Positions 9,691 through 18,479 of a DNA stretch of 51,207 nucleotides are shown here, in pieces. A program made the position numbers and the translations under genes. This stretch comes from Oligoflexales bacterium (GTDB lineage Bacteria > Bdellovibrionota_B > Oligoflexia > Oligoflexales > RGVZ01), in contig CANFEB010000015.1 of the NCBI GenBank assembly GCA_947445775.1, forward strand, positions 1 through 51,207, written 5' to 3'. Position 1 is the stretch's first letter. Each line of letters begins with the position of its first letter. The notes below the pieces were generated by a model. The model worked only from the letters and a program-made list of their open reading frames with translations, was not told where the DNA came from and did not search any database.

Positions 9691-10220
9691 CGCTAGGCAG
9701 GCTTGTTACGGCAAAAATCGCTACCCTGATCGCCACGGCTGGTGGCCTAGGGCTCTCCCCCATTGCCCCGGGAACTCTCGGGAGCATTCCTGGAGTTTTT
9801 TTGGGGCTGTGGCTGGCGAAGGGGCTCTTGGTGCAGCCGCTGTTTTTTGCTGCGCTCTGCCTTGGTTTTTTTGCTGTCGGGTTATGGTCAGTAATCGTTT
9901 TTGAACACTTGCATGGTGCTCATGACGACCAGCGCATTGTCGTAGACGAAGTCATGGGCCAAGCTCTAACCCTTCTGCCTGTTGCCGCCTTGGCCCCGCA
10001 ACTCCTGAGCGCCAGCATCGCGACTCAGGCCATGCTTGGCTTGATCGCCTTTGGGCTGTTTCGCCTATTTGACATCTGGAAACCGGGGCTCGTAGGTTGG
10101 ATCGACCGCGAGATGCCGACGCCCCTTGGCACATATGTTGATGATCTGGTTGCTGGGCTGATGGCGGCTGCTGTTTTATCGATCCTGCTCATTGCCCTTC
10201 AAAACCTGAATCCTGTGTGA
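9687..10220 (+). CDS. pgpA: Phosphatidylglycerophosphatase A
   Basis: A 177-residue inner-membrane enzyme that removes phosphate from phosphatidylglycerophosphate to give phosphatidylglycerol. The PgpA family motifs are present: GLGLSPIAPGTLGS near the N-terminus, DDQRIVVDEVMGQ, FRLFDIWKPG and the C-terminal TYVDDLVAG. The sequence holds about four hydrophobic segments (near 38-70, 85-105, 110-125 and 145-170). The start overlaps the end of the biotin carrier gene (ATGA). It is the only clear phospholipid-synthesis gene in this run. Confidence 0.88.
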   Translation: MTLGRLVTAKIATLIATAGGLGLSPIAPGTLGSIPGVFLGLWLAKGLLVQPLFFAALCLGFFAVGLWSVIVFEHLHGAHDDQRIVVDEVMGQALTLLPVAALAPQLLSASIATQAMLGLIAFGLFRLFDIWKPGLVGWIDREMPTPLGTYVDDLVAGLMAAAVLSILLIALQNLNPV

Positions 10221-10239
10221 ACCTTCTAGGAGTTGACCC

Positions 10240-10944
10240 ATGAAAAAAGTCGCTGTGATTTTGAATGGCTGCGGGCATCGTGACGGCTCCGAAATCCACG
10301 AGGCCGTGTTGGCTTTGCTGGCCATTGAAGAAGCCGGAGCCACGTGGGAATGCCTGGCCCTCGACAAAAATCAAGCTGGCGTCGTGGATCACATCACCGG
10401 GGATGTCCTTCATGAAGAGGGTCCCGGGAAATCCGCGCTGGCCGGCCGCAACATGCTCCACGAAAGCGCGCGCATCGCCCGAGGTAGAATCAAAAATCTG
10501 GCGACAGCCCGCGCCCATGATTACGCCGCTGTGATCATTCCGGGGGGCAATGGCACGGCAAAAAATCTTTGCAATTTCGCCACATCTGACTCTGCAATGA
10601 CGGTTGATCCGGATTTGGAAAGGTTTTTGCGCGAAGCCCACGGCGCTGCGAAAAGAAGCCCCCTGCCCATCGGAGCGATTTGCATCGCGCCCATCATCCT
10701 CGCCAAACTATTTGGCGCTGAGGGGGTTGAGCTGACCCTTGGATCAACCACCAATGACGCAGCCAAGGCCGCACAAAAAATGGGCGCAAAACTTGTCCCT
10801 TGCGAGGCCTCGCAATGTCACGTGGACGCGCGCCTCAAGATCGTCACCACGCCGGCCTACATGTGTGACGCGAGTGTTGCCGAAGTGGCCGCCGGCATCC
10901 GCCAACTAGCGCAGCAGGTGCTGGCATTGCATTTGATTGCCTGA
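10240..10944 (+). CDS. elbB: DJ-1/PfpI-type glyoxalase ElbB
   Basis: A 234-residue DJ-1/PfpI superfamily protein closely like E. coli ElbB, formerly linked to isoprenoid synthesis and described as having glyoxalase III-type activity. Visible are the start KKVAVILNGCGHRDGSEIHE, PGGNGTAKNLCNFA, the nucleophile elbow AICIAP with Cys148, and KIVTTPAYM. It is slightly longer than the E. coli protein because of an insert near residues 60-70. AGGAG lies at a good distance before ATG 10240. It sits between pgpA and greB in the same direction, with modest gaps, so it may be in the same transcript. The true physiological role of ElbB is unsettled. Confidence 0.87.
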   Translation: MKKVAVILNGCGHRDGSEIHEAVLALLAIEEAGATWECLALDKNQAGVVDHITGDVLHEEGPGKSALAGRNMLHESARIARGRIKNLATARAHDYAAVIIPGGNGTAKNLCNFATSDSAMTVDPDLERFLREAHGAAKRSPLPIGAICIAPIILAKLFGAEGVELTLGSTTNDAAKAAQKMGAKLVPCEASQCHVDARLKIVTTPAYMCDASVAEVAAGIRQLAQQVLALHLIA

Positions 10945-10970
10945 TTTTCTACGAGAAGCATTTTCAAAAA

Positions 10971-11477
10971 ATGATTAATGACACCGGCCAATACAACGAA
11001 AAACATAACCTGATCACCCCGACGGGCTATGAACGGTTGATCACCGAATTGCGCTATTTAGCGGAAGTCGAGCGCCCTCGCCTTGTGGACGAGGTTCATC
11101 AGGCAGCCCTGCAGGGCGACCGCTCGGAAAATGCTGAGTATATTTATGGGAAAAAACGCCTGCGCGAGATCGACAAACGCATGGGCTTTTTGAAACGCCG
11201 CCTGGACGCCGCCAAGGTCATCGACCCGGCCCGCCAATCAGGAGAACGGGTATTGTTCGGCGCCAAGGTCGAACTCGAAGACGATGCTGAGGCGGTAAAA
11301 ACCTGGCAGATCGTCGGCGAAGACGAGGCCGATCCAAGTCGTCAGACGATCAGCTGGAAATCCCCCGTGGGGCGGGCTGTACTGGGCCGGCTGGCCGGGG
11401 ACGCCGTCACCATCGAAACCCCGAAAGGCACGCGGAACATGGTTATCCTGTCTATCACCTGGACAACCGCCCCCTGA
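10971..11477 (+). CDS. greB: Transcript cleavage factor GreB
   Basis: A 168-residue Gre factor that enters the RNA polymerase secondary channel and stimulates cleavage of backtracked RNA. The N-terminal coiled coil carries the tip motif GDRSENAEY (Asp50, Glu53), where Arg rather than Leu follows the first Asp as in GreB, and YGKKRLREIDKR, also GreB-like. The C-terminal domain includes SPVGRAVLGRLAGDAV. A weak GAGAAG ribosome site lies about 14 bases before ATG 10971. It is the last gene of the plus-strand run that begins at amn. Confidence 0.88.
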   Translation: MINDTGQYNEKHNLITPTGYERLITELRYLAEVERPRLVDEVHQAALQGDRSENAEYIYGKKRLREIDKRMGFLKRRLDAAKVIDPARQSGERVLFGAKVELEDDAEAVKTWQIVGEDEADPSRQTISWKSPVGRAVLGRLAGDAVTIETPKGTRNMVILSITWTTAP

Positions 11478-11550
11478 ATATCCGTCTGGCGCCCATCCTG
11501 TGCTACCATTGAAGTAGTCCCTACTTTATATGCACGGAGGAATCCCAGTG

Positions 11551-11772
11551 ATGAAAGCCAACTTGGCCGCGTTCAGCAAAATCGCCGCGTTCGCCACATT
11601 CCTTGCCCTGACTGCTTCCGCCTGCAAGACCATGCAAGTCGCCGGCAACGAAGACGGCTCCCAGCCTATCAATGAAGAAGAACAGCGTGAGTACATGAAA
11701 TCCATCCGCCGCTGCCACAAAATGGGCGGAACGCGCATCGTCAAGGTCCAAGGCGAGTTGCGCTGTTTCTGA
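11551..11772 (+). CDS. Small lipoprotein
   Basis: A 73-residue predicted lipoprotein. The signal peptide ends in ASAC with the lipidated residue at Cys25. The mature part is only about 49 residues, acidic then basic, with two further Cys residues that could pair. ATG 11551 was chosen because GGAGG lies ten bases upstream; the upstream in-frame ATG at 11530 would place this ribosome site inside the gene. Function unknown. Confidence 0.68.
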   Translation: MKANLAAFSKIAAFATFLALTASACKTMQVAGNEDGSQPINEEEQREYMKSIRRCHKMGGTRIVKVQGELRCF

Positions 11773-11775
11773 TGC

Positions 11776-11803
11776 TTGCCAAACCAATTGAAACCGCTAT
11801 GAT
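11776..11803 (+). promoter_or_regulatory. Candidate sigma-70 promoter for ndk
   Basis: TTGCCA (11776-11781) and TATGAT (11798-11803) are separated by 16 bases, in the gap between the small lipoprotein gene and ndk. The start point would lie about 20 bases before the ndk GTG. This is a pattern match only. Confidence 0.45.
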
Positions 11804-11833
11804 CCTTCCAAATTCTTATTGGCGAGGATCACT

Positions 11834-12262
11834 GTGGTCGAACGTACGCTTTCCATCATCAAACCAGACGGCACTCAACGCAACCTGATCGGCAAGGTCA
11901 TCTCCCGCTTCGAAGAAGAAGGGCTGAAGATCGCTGCCATGGAAATGAAGTGGCTTTCACGCCGTGAAGCTGAAGGCTTCTACGCCGTGCACAAAGCCCG
12001 TCCTTTCTTTGGCGAATTGGTCGACTTTATGGTCTCCGGCCCCGTGGTGGTCATGGCCCTTGAAGGCAAAAATGCCGTCGCGAAAAATCGCGAAATCATG
12101 GGTGCCACCAATCCGGCCCAAGCCGCTCCCGGGACAATCCGCAAGGAATTCTCTTTGAGCATCGGCGAAAACACGGTTCACGGTTCCGACAGCCAGGAGA
12201 ACGCGGCGATTGAAATCGCCTACTTTTTCCCGTCGACCGCAATCGTGACCAACAAACTGTAA
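11834..12262 (+). CDS. ndk: Nucleoside diphosphate kinase
   Basis: A 142-residue enzyme that transfers the terminal phosphate of ATP to other nucleoside diphosphates through a phospho-histidine. The N-terminus [12 protein letters not shown], the segment [17 protein letters not shown] and the active-site NTVHGSDS with His116 are all as expected, and length is typical. The start is GTG 11834 with GAGG six bases upstream; a TTG at 11819 would give an unusual five-residue extension. A candidate promoter lies just upstream. Confidence 0.92.
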   Translation: MVERTLSIIKPDGTQRNLIGKVISRFEEEGLKIAAMEMKWLSRREAEGFYAVHKARPFFGELVDFMVSGPVVVMALEGKNAVAKNREIMGATNPAQAAPGTIRKEFSLSIGENTVHGSDSQENAAIEIAYFFPSTAIVTNKL

Positions 12263-12290
12263 AGTGAATTGACCAGAGCGGAGGCTTCCC

Positions 12291-14759
12291 ATGCAGGAAT
12301 TGCGCGACCCTGTGTCCATAACGGCAATCACAACCATTGCCGCGGAATTAAAAGTCCAGGGGTTTCAGGTCAACAACGCCGTGAAACTCTTGTTCACCGA
12401 GGGATGCACAATCCCCTTTGTGGCGCGTTACCGCAAGGAAGTCACCGGCAGCCTTGATGAAGTCGCCCTGCGTACCATCCGGGACCGCTTCACCTACCTG
12501 ACCGAACTACAAGAATCAAAATCTCGCTACCTCAAGGTTATCGAAGAACAAGCGCTGAAAAACCCACTGCTTAAAGCCAGGCTCCCTGAACTGCGCCGCA
12601 AATTCGAAACCTGCACGACCAAACAAGAACTCGAAGACTTGTATTTGCCGTTCAAGCCCAAGCGCCGGACTCGGGCTCAGATTGCCAAAGAAAAAGGTCT
12701 GGAGCCTTTGTTGGAGCTGCTGCTCGAAAAAAGAGCCGCTCTGACAGACCCAGCCCAATTAGTTGCCGAAGCCCTCCAGTTTGTCAGCCCGCCGGACTCC
12801 ATGCGGGATGATTCCCTGAAGGTTCCTGATGCCGCGACGGCATTGGCTGGGGCCTCCGATATTTTAGCTGAGCGCTGGAACGAAACCGCCGAAATCCGCG
12901 CCATGGTCCGGGAACTCTCCCTGAAATCTGGAGCCATGGTCAGCAAGAAAATCGACGATGCGCCGGCCGGTGAAGCCGCTAAATATCAGAATTATTTCGA
13001 CTACCGTGAACCCGTGCAGACCGCCGCCTCGCACCGCATCATGGCTGTGCGTCGGGGCGAAGCAGAAAAAGTGCTGCGGGTTGGCATTGAAGTCGATGAA
13101 GCCGGAATCCGCCACGAAATCGAGCGCCTAGTCATTTCCTCTGAGCCCACCAGCCAGCCGATCCGGGCATGGCTCACCACCGTGGTGGAAGATACCTACA
13201 AGCGCCTCCTGTCGCCGTCGATTGAAACGGAATTGCGCCTGTCGCTAAAAAGCCGTGCCGAGGAAGATGCGATCAAAGTCTTTTCCAAAAATCTTCAAAG
13301 CCTGCTGCTCCTGCCGCCGATTCCCAACAAGACCGTTATGGGCGTGGACCCGGGTCTGCGCACAGGATCCAAGCTGGCCGTGATCTCTGCTACCGGAAAA
13401 TATCTGGCCTCGACCACGATCTATCCGGATCCGGGCCGCGAAGACTCGCCAAAGTCCAAAGAAGCCAAACTGGTTCTGGTCGCGCTCATCAAAAAACATA
13501 GTGTTGAATGCCTAGCGATCGGCAATGGCACCGGCAGCCGCGAAATTGACAAGTTGATCATCTCGGCCCTGAAAGAGCATGACCTGAAGGATGTCAAGCG
13601 CCTTGTGGTCAACGAGGCTGGCGCCAGTGTCTACTCGGCAGATGACATCGCCCGGGAAGAATTTCCCGATCTCGACACGACCATTCGCAGCGCCATCAGC
13701 ATTGGCCGGCGTTTACAGGATCCCCTGGCTGAACTCGTGAAGATCGACCCGCGCTCCATCGGCGTTGGTCAGTACCAACACGATGTCAACGTCACCAAAC
13801 TTAAATCAAGCCTCGAAGAAGTTGTTGAAAGTTGCGTCAACAAGGTCGGCGTCAACTTGAACACGGCTTCCTTTAAACTGCTGGGCTACGTTTCCGGGAT
13901 CGGCCCGACCCTGGCGAAAACCATCGTCGCCCACCGCGACAAGGCCGGGGTCTTCAAATCCCGTGACGACCTGATGTCCGTTGGTGGATTTGGCCCGAAG
14001 GCCTTTGAACAGGCTGCGGGGTTTTTGCGCGTCCCAGAATCAAGCAATCCACTCGACAATTCGGCAGTCCATCCAGAACGCTACGCCGTTGTGGAAACCG
14101 TCGCCAAAAGCTTGAATAAATCCCTGTCAGAGCTAATCGGACAAAAAATCATCGTCGATTCGATCGCTTGGGATAAATTTGTAACTGATGCTGTCGGCAT
14201 CCCCACCCTGCGCGATATTGCTGCCGAGTTGATCAAACCAGGGCGCGACCCACGTGAAGATGGCACCCGCCTCATGTACTCGGACGATGTCACCACAATG
14301 GATGACCTGCGGCCGGGAATGAAACTGAAGGGCACGGTCAGCAACGTCACTAATTTTGGTGCGTTTGTCGATATTGGCGTGCATCAAGACGGCTTGGTCC
14401 ACATCAGTGAACTGTCAGATCAATTTGTGACGGACGCCGCCCAAGTGGTTTCCGTAGGTGATGTGGTGGATGTGCGTGTGCTGGAGGTCGACAAGGCCCG
14501 CAAGCGCATCAGCCTCAGTTGCAAGACGCAAGGGGCTGCGACGCCAGCCGCAGGTGCAGGGGCGACCCAGAGGGGGCAAGGAAATCATCAGCCGAATCAT
14601 CGGCCGAATCATCAGCCGAATCATCAGCCGAATCATCAGGCCCATCAACGCCCAGTGGCTTCCACCGCACCGCGACCACCGAAGGGCGGAGGCAAAACAA
14701 ACGCCCCTGAAAAATCCTTCACGGTGGACGACTTGATGAGCAAATTTGCGCGCAAATAG
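12291..14759 (+). CDS. tex: Tex-type RNA-binding transcription accessory protein
   Basis: An 822-residue Tex protein. In order: the helical N-terminal region with IPFVARYRKEVTG; a YqgF/RuvC-like nuclease fold near residues 345-470 (VMGVDPGLRTGSKLAV); helix-hairpin-helix motifs near 535-590 (LGYVSGIGPTLAKTIV and SVGGFGPKAFEQ); and an S1 RNA-binding domain near 680-750 (GTVSNVTNFGAFVDIG). Tex proteins bind nucleic acids and affect transcription. The C-terminal tail (about 755-822) is a family-atypical low-complexity extension with repeated Asn-His-Gln-Pro units coded by a 12-nt tandem repeat, then a basic end. GGAGG lies upstream of ATG 12291. Confidence 0.93.
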   Translation: MQELRDPVSITAITTIAAELKVQGFQVNNAVKLLFTEGCTIPFVARYRKEVTGSLDEVALRTIRDRFTYLTELQESKSRYLKVIEEQALKNPLLKARLPELRRKFETCTTKQELEDLYLPFKPKRRTRAQIAKEKGLEPLLELLLEKRAALTDPAQLVAEALQFVSPPDSMRDDSLKVPDAATALAGASDILAERWNETAEIRAMVRELSLKSGAMVSKKIDDAPAGEAAKYQNYFDYREPVQTAASHRIMAVRRGEAEKVLRVGIEVDEAGIRHEIERLVISSEPTSQPIRAWLTTVVEDTYKRLLSPSIETELRLSLKSRAEEDAIKVFSKNLQSLLLLPPIPNKTVMGVDPGLRTGSKLAVISATGKYLASTTIYPDPGREDSPKSKEAKLVLVALIKKHSVECLAIGNGTGSREIDKLIISALKEHDLKDVKRLVVNEAGASVYSADDIAREEFPDLDTTIRSAISIGRRLQDPLAELVKIDPRSIGVGQYQHDVNVTKLKSSLEEVVESCVNKVGVNLNTASFKLLGYVSGIGPTLAKTIVAHRDKAGVFKSRDDLMSVGGFGPKAFEQAAGFLRVPESSNPLDNSAVHPERYAVVETVAKSLNKSLSELIGQKIIVDSIAWDKFVTDAVGIPTLRDIAAELIKPGRDPREDGTRLMYSDDVTTMDDLRPGMKLKGTVSNVTNFGAFVDIGVHQDGLVHISELSDQFVTDAAQVVSVGDVVDVRVLEVDKARKRISLSCKTQGAATPAAGAGATQRGQGNHQPNHRPNHQPNHQPNHQAHQRPVASTAPRPPKGGGKTNAPEKSFTVDDLMSKFARK
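14583..14642. repeat. 12-nt tandem repeat in tex tail
   Basis: About five tandem copies of the 12-nt unit AATCATCAGCCG, with one A-to-G change in one copy, coding (Asn-His-Gln/Arg-Pro)n. The reading frame is preserved because the unit is a multiple of three. Confidence 0.85.
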
Positions 14760-14789
14760 CTCTAAGCATCGCGGCTCTATTATGATTGG

Positions 14790-15644
14790 ATGATTGTGGT
14801 GAAATTAGGCGTCATCGGCGGCTCAGGAGTATACGGCATCAAGGGTGCGCGGGTGACCGCCAGCCATGCCGTTACCACGGCTTTCGGAGATCCCAGCGAC
14901 AAGGTTTTTGAGCTGCAGGCTGAAAAATCGTTTTTATTTCTGCCCCGCCACGGCATTGGGCACCGTTTGCTGCCATCTGAGATCAACTACCGCGCGAATA
15001 TCATGGCCCTGAAAAATCTGGGTGCGACTCATATTTTGGCCGTCAGCGCGGTCGGAATTTTGGCTGACGGGATCCATCCCGGCGACTTCGTGATTCCCGA
15101 TCAATTGTTTGACCGGACTAAAAGTCTCCGGGCATCAACTTTTTTTGGCGACGGTGTCGTCGGCCATGTTTCCTTTGGCACGCCATTTTGTCCTGCATTC
15201 TCAGAGTTGACGGCACAATGTGCTGCGCCCCACACCAAGGTTCACCAGGGTGGCACTTATGTTTGCATGGAAGGGCCGCAATTTTCGACGCGGGCTGAGT
15301 CAGTTTTTTACCGGGAACAATTGCACGCCACCGTGATCGGCATGACGGCCCTGCCTGAAGCCAAACTGGCGCGCGAGGCGGGGATGCATTACGGAATGGT
15401 GGCCCTGGCAACCGACTATGACTGCTGGAACGAATCCGAGGGCGAGGTATCTGCCGATGCCGTTGTGGCCGTGGTCCGCAGCAATGTGGCCAAAGTCAAT
15501 CAAGTGATCCTCGACATCGTGGCGCGAGTGGATCAACACCTCGAATCTTGTGCCTGCCAAAAATCCGCCGCCAACGCCGTCATGACCGACCCGTCCTTCA
15601 TCTCCGATCAAGCCCGACAGCGCCTGGGCGGGATCCTGGGCTGA
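14790..15644 (+). CDS. mtnP: S-methyl-5'-thioadenosine phosphorylase
   Basis: A 284-residue phosphorylase that splits methylthioadenosine to adenine and methylthioribose 1-phosphate in methionine salvage. Hallmarks: the N-terminal IGGSGVYGI, the phosphate-binding LPRHGIGH, AVGILADGIHPGDFVIPDQ, and TYVCMEGPQFSTRAES followed by GMTALPEAKLARE and ATDYDCW. These fit MtnP rather than purine nucleoside phosphorylase. Start ATG 14790 is plausible but lacks a clear ribosome site; in-frame GTG codons follow within 12 bases. No other mtn gene is in the window. Confidence 0.88.
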   Translation: MIVVKLGVIGGSGVYGIKGARVTASHAVTTAFGDPSDKVFELQAEKSFLFLPRHGIGHRLLPSEINYRANIMALKNLGATHILAVSAVGILADGIHPGDFVIPDQLFDRTKSLRASTFFGDGVVGHVSFGTPFCPAFSELTAQCAAPHTKVHQGGTYVCMEGPQFSTRAESVFYREQLHATVIGMTALPEAKLAREAGMHYGMVALATDYDCWNESEGEVSADAVVAVVRSNVAKVNQVILDIVARVDQHLESCACQKSAANAVMTDPSFISDQARQRLGGILG

Positions 15645-15811
15645 AAGACCCCGAAAAACATTTTTATTAATAAATACGGTTACTTGTATCGCCGCTCCAC
15701 CCGCAACTCCCCCCAGCTGCACAGAGGTCCTGAGCCCGTCTGGTGATGCAGGTCAAGTTTTGCCCCAAACTCCCGATTCCTCTTAAGAACCAAACAGGGA
15801 ATCCAGACGAC

Positions 15812-16813
15812 ATGAGACCCAGATTTCATCATCAATCCGGCGTGACGCTGGTTGAAGTTTTGGTGGCTATCGGCCTTGCGACGACCGTGACTTTGATCGT
15901 CGCGCAAATCCTCGTCAACACCATCAAGTTCCAAAAACGCACAGATTTGCGCAATGATTTACAGGCATTTTCCGCACGCCTGACCAAAGACCTCGACTGC
16001 GGCAAGACCTTTGCCAGCATCCCCAATCCCACCGATGCTGATTGCCAGTATCTGACCCTGAAGTCCTCTAGTGGTGCAAATATCCTGGCACCAGATGCGG
16101 CAGCCCAAGGCGTTTTTGTTGGCTCCGGAGCCATCACCAAAAACTGGTGGGCCATGGCGCGCTGCGATGCCACAGAGCGCAGCATTGTGGTCTACGTTGC
16201 CATGAAGGATCCTGGTTCGTGGTCCTATGGCAAGGATCCTATTCGTGCCAGCAATGACGCATCCGATGTTTTGCAATTGCAGCATTGGACGACAGCACCG
16301 AGCCCGCTGTTTGGTGGCACAGGAAAAGCCAAGCTGTGTGAAAGCTATTTTTCCGGCAGCACGGCGGTTCGCGATTGCAGCCAGTCTCCGAACAGCCAAT
16401 ATGTAACGGGACTTGCCTCGGGTGACAGTGTCACGTGCGCTCCACTGCCAACCCCGGATGTCACCCAAAATTGTGGAACAGGAAAAGTCGCCTACGGCTA
16501 TGACATGCAAACCAACAAGCCCAAATGCCGAAACCTGACGACCACTGATTTGTCGGCAATTTCGGGAATTCAAACTTGGTTGAAGGGACAGGTCATTCCT
16601 AATTGCAGCGCTTCCCAAGTTTATGTTGCAGACACCAGCTCGCCAAACACCATGAAGTGCGCCAGTACCTATAAGGCACGGCGATGCTACAACACCACGA
16701 CCAGTGACTACTTCCCGTCGCTGTCAAATTCATGCACGGGAGCACCAGGAACCGGCTGGTCCTGGGATGGAGGGTACTTTGATTTTTCGGTGCTTCCAGC
16801 AACGATCCCTTAG
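15812..16813 (+). CDS. Type IV pilin-like (pseudopilin) protein 1
   Basis: A 333-residue exported protein with a class III prepilin start: a short basic leader, Gly before VTLVEVLVAIGL, Glu at position five after the cleavage site and a hydrophobic helix. The large C-terminal domain is Cys-rich, with segments such as KNWWAMARC, KLCESYFS, CAPLPTP and a tail of the form RCxxTTxDYFPxxSxxC. These segments recur in the next gene, so the two are tandem paralogues. ATG 15812 gives a leader of nine residues; upstream starts near 15743 would add 23. Likely a minor pilin or secretion pseudopilin, exact system unknown. Confidence 0.8.
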   Translation: MRPRFHHQSGVTLVEVLVAIGLATTVTLIVAQILVNTIKFQKRTDLRNDLQAFSARLTKDLDCGKTFASIPNPTDADCQYLTLKSSSGANILAPDAAAQGVFVGSGAITKNWWAMARCDATERSIVVYVAMKDPGSWSYGKDPIRASNDASDVLQLQHWTTAPSPLFGGTGKAKLCESYFSGSTAVRDCSQSPNSQYVTGLASGDSVTCAPLPTPDVTQNCGTGKVAYGYDMQTNKPKCRNLTTTDLSAISGIQTWLKGQVIPNCSASQVYVADTSSPNTMKCASTYKARRCYNTTTSDYFPSLSNSCTGAPGTGWSWDGGYFDFSVLPATIP

Positions 16814-17876
16814 GGCTTTGCGAAGTGGATCCAAAACGGGATCCCAAACCCACTCCCCTCAGTTGGGCATGACCCTTGTCGAAATCATTATGGCACTGGG
16901 TATTTTTGCCGCCGTGACAGTGATCATTGCCTCCATCATGGAAACCACCTTCAAAGCCCAACGCCAAGCGGAATTGAAATCCGACCTGCAATCATTTTTC
17001 ATGCGCTTGAATCAAGAAATCGACTGTGAAAAGACCTTCAAGGTCGGTGAAGCATCGCCGCTTTACAACCACGCCACTGCAACCTTCCCAACCAATGCGA
17101 CCTGCGGTTATTTGACGTTAAAGGACTCCAGAGGCGACGTCATCCATGCTCCGAATCCCAGCGCATTAAGCCAATTTGTCGGCGCAGGGGCCATCAGCAA
17201 AAATTGGTGGGCTCGCGTTGGTTGCGATCAAACCCAACGTTCGATTACAATCTCGGTCGCCCTAAGAAAACGCGGTAACTGGACTGAATTTGGCAAAAAT
17301 CCTTTGCGCGAACCGAAGGACGCCAGCGACACGCAGCACTTTATGAACTGGACGAATTCCATCAATCCCGTCTACGGCGGAGCCTCTCGCCCGAAACTCT
17401 GTGAACGCTATTTCAGCAACACGGAAAATAAACGCCAGAACTGCACCACAGGCCAATTTGCAACCGGCTACAATTCGGAAGACTTCCGCTGCGCGCCCTT
17501 GCCAACCCCGCTTGCAGGCACGGCTGGTGAATGCGGAGTTGGCGAAATCATGACCAGTTTCAACCTGCGGACCAACACTCCAGTCTGCCACAGCCTCGTA
17601 ACGGCAGACCTTGACGCCAATCCCAGTCTGGGGGCATGGATTCGCGGGCAACTTGTTCCGCAATGCTATAACGGTCAATTTTTCTTGGCCGATGGCACCT
17701 CATCAAATGTCATCACCTGTGGATCAGCATTTCAGGCGATCCGCTGCAACCACACCACCACCCAAGATTACTTTCCGGGCTCTTCTACGGCATGCAATGG
17801 AATGTCGGGTTATACCGGGACTGGCGGCTCTATTTTTGACTTTCGCCAAATGTCATACATGTCCAACAGCAATTAA
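16767..17876 (+). CDS. Type IV pilin-like (pseudopilin) protein 2
   Basis: A second prepilin-like protein, about 369 residues, with Gly before MTLVEIIMALGIF and Glu five residues after the cleavage site. It shares with the preceding protein KNWWA, KLCERYFS, CAPLPTP, the conserved Cys pattern and the C-terminal RCxxTTxDYFPxxSxxC, which shows duplication. The start is uncertain: ATG 16767 overlaps the end of the upstream gene by 47 bases, while TTG 16779 has GGAGG five bases upstream and TTG 16818 lies just after the upstream stop. Any of these leaves the same mature protein. The overlap implies co-translation of the pair. Confidence 0.78.
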   Translation: MEGTLIFRCFQQRSLRALRSGSKTGSQTHSPQLGMTLVEIIMALGIFAAVTVIIASIMETTFKAQRQAELKSDLQSFFMRLNQEIDCEKTFKVGEASPLYNHATATFPTNATCGYLTLKDSRGDVIHAPNPSALSQFVGAGAISKNWWARVGCDQTQRSITISVALRKRGNWTEFGKNPLREPKDASDTQHFMNWTNSINPVYGGASRPKLCERYFSNTENKRQNCTTGQFATGYNSEDFRCAPLPTPLAGTAGECGVGEIMTSFNLRTNTPVCHSLVTADLDANPSLGAWIRGQLVPQCYNGQFFLADGTSSNVITCGSAFQAIRCNHTTTQDYFPGSSTACNGMSGYTGTGGSIFDFRQMSYMSNSN

Positions 17877-17962
17877 ACTTCCTTGAAGGAAATAGCTCGG
17901 ATCCGGCAATTTTTTCCCAGTCAAGACTTTCTGAAACCAGCCGAAACCCCCTATGGGTCCAA

Positions 17963-17982
17963 CACGTCAAAGGTACGACGTG
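17963..17982. promoter_or_regulatory. Inverted repeat upstream of PilZ gene
   Basis: CACGTC (17963-17968) and GACGTG (17977-17982) form a perfect six-base inverted repeat around an 8-base spacer, 28 bases before the PilZ start. It could be an operator or a small hairpin; the role is not shown. Confidence 0.35.
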
Positions 17983-18010
17983 CCCATTATTTTAAGGAAG
18001 GGAAAAAATC

Positions 18011-18472
18011 ATGACTGAAGATCGTAACATCCACGGAGCCCAGGCAAAGTCCGCTGCACCACGCTACCGCACCATGGACCAGTCACTCCTCGTCACATCA
18101 CGAACGCTGGGTGTGCCGGTCGAATATGAGCTGGTAAGCGCCAACATTTCCAAATCAGGAATCCTGATTGAAAATGAGCGCAACCTTCGCATCCCCTTCA
18201 ACGTCAACACGCTCCTTGAAATGACGATTGATCCGGGAAGTCAGTGGCTGCAACGCCCTGTTCATTGCATTGGCAAAGTCATACGGGTCGCCCATGCTGA
18301 TTCAGGCGCCATTCAATTCGGTGTAAAGATTGTTCAGATAGATGGTAGCGAAAGCAATGTCTGGGAAATTTGCTTTCTTCACCTCGAAGAGCATGCCAAG
18401 CATTTATTAATGACGCCCAAGCCAAGCGACGCCGTCACGGCCCCGACTCTGACATTGCCACCAGCGGCTTGA
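18011..18472 (+). CDS. PilZ-domain protein
   Basis: A 153-residue protein built around one PilZ domain, the common cyclic di-GMP receptor fold. The binding signature is visible as the basic PRYRTM segment near the N-terminus and ANISKSGILIE further on (the D/NxSxxG motif), followed by the beta-barrel strands VHCIGKVIRV and AIQFGVKIVQ. There is a Pro/Thr-rich tail. A strong AAGGAAGGG site precedes ATG 18011. Position after two pilin-like genes and near an EAL protein gene fits control of surface structures, but that link is inference. Confidence 0.82.
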   Translation: MTEDRNIHGAQAKSAAPRYRTMDQSLLVTSRTLGVPVEYELVSANISKSGILIENERNLRIPFNVNTLLEMTIDPGSQWLQRPVHCIGKVIRVAHADSGAIQFGVKIVQIDGSESNVWEICFLHLEEHAKHLLMTPKPSDAVTAPTLTLPPAA

Positions 18473-18479
18473 ATTTGTT

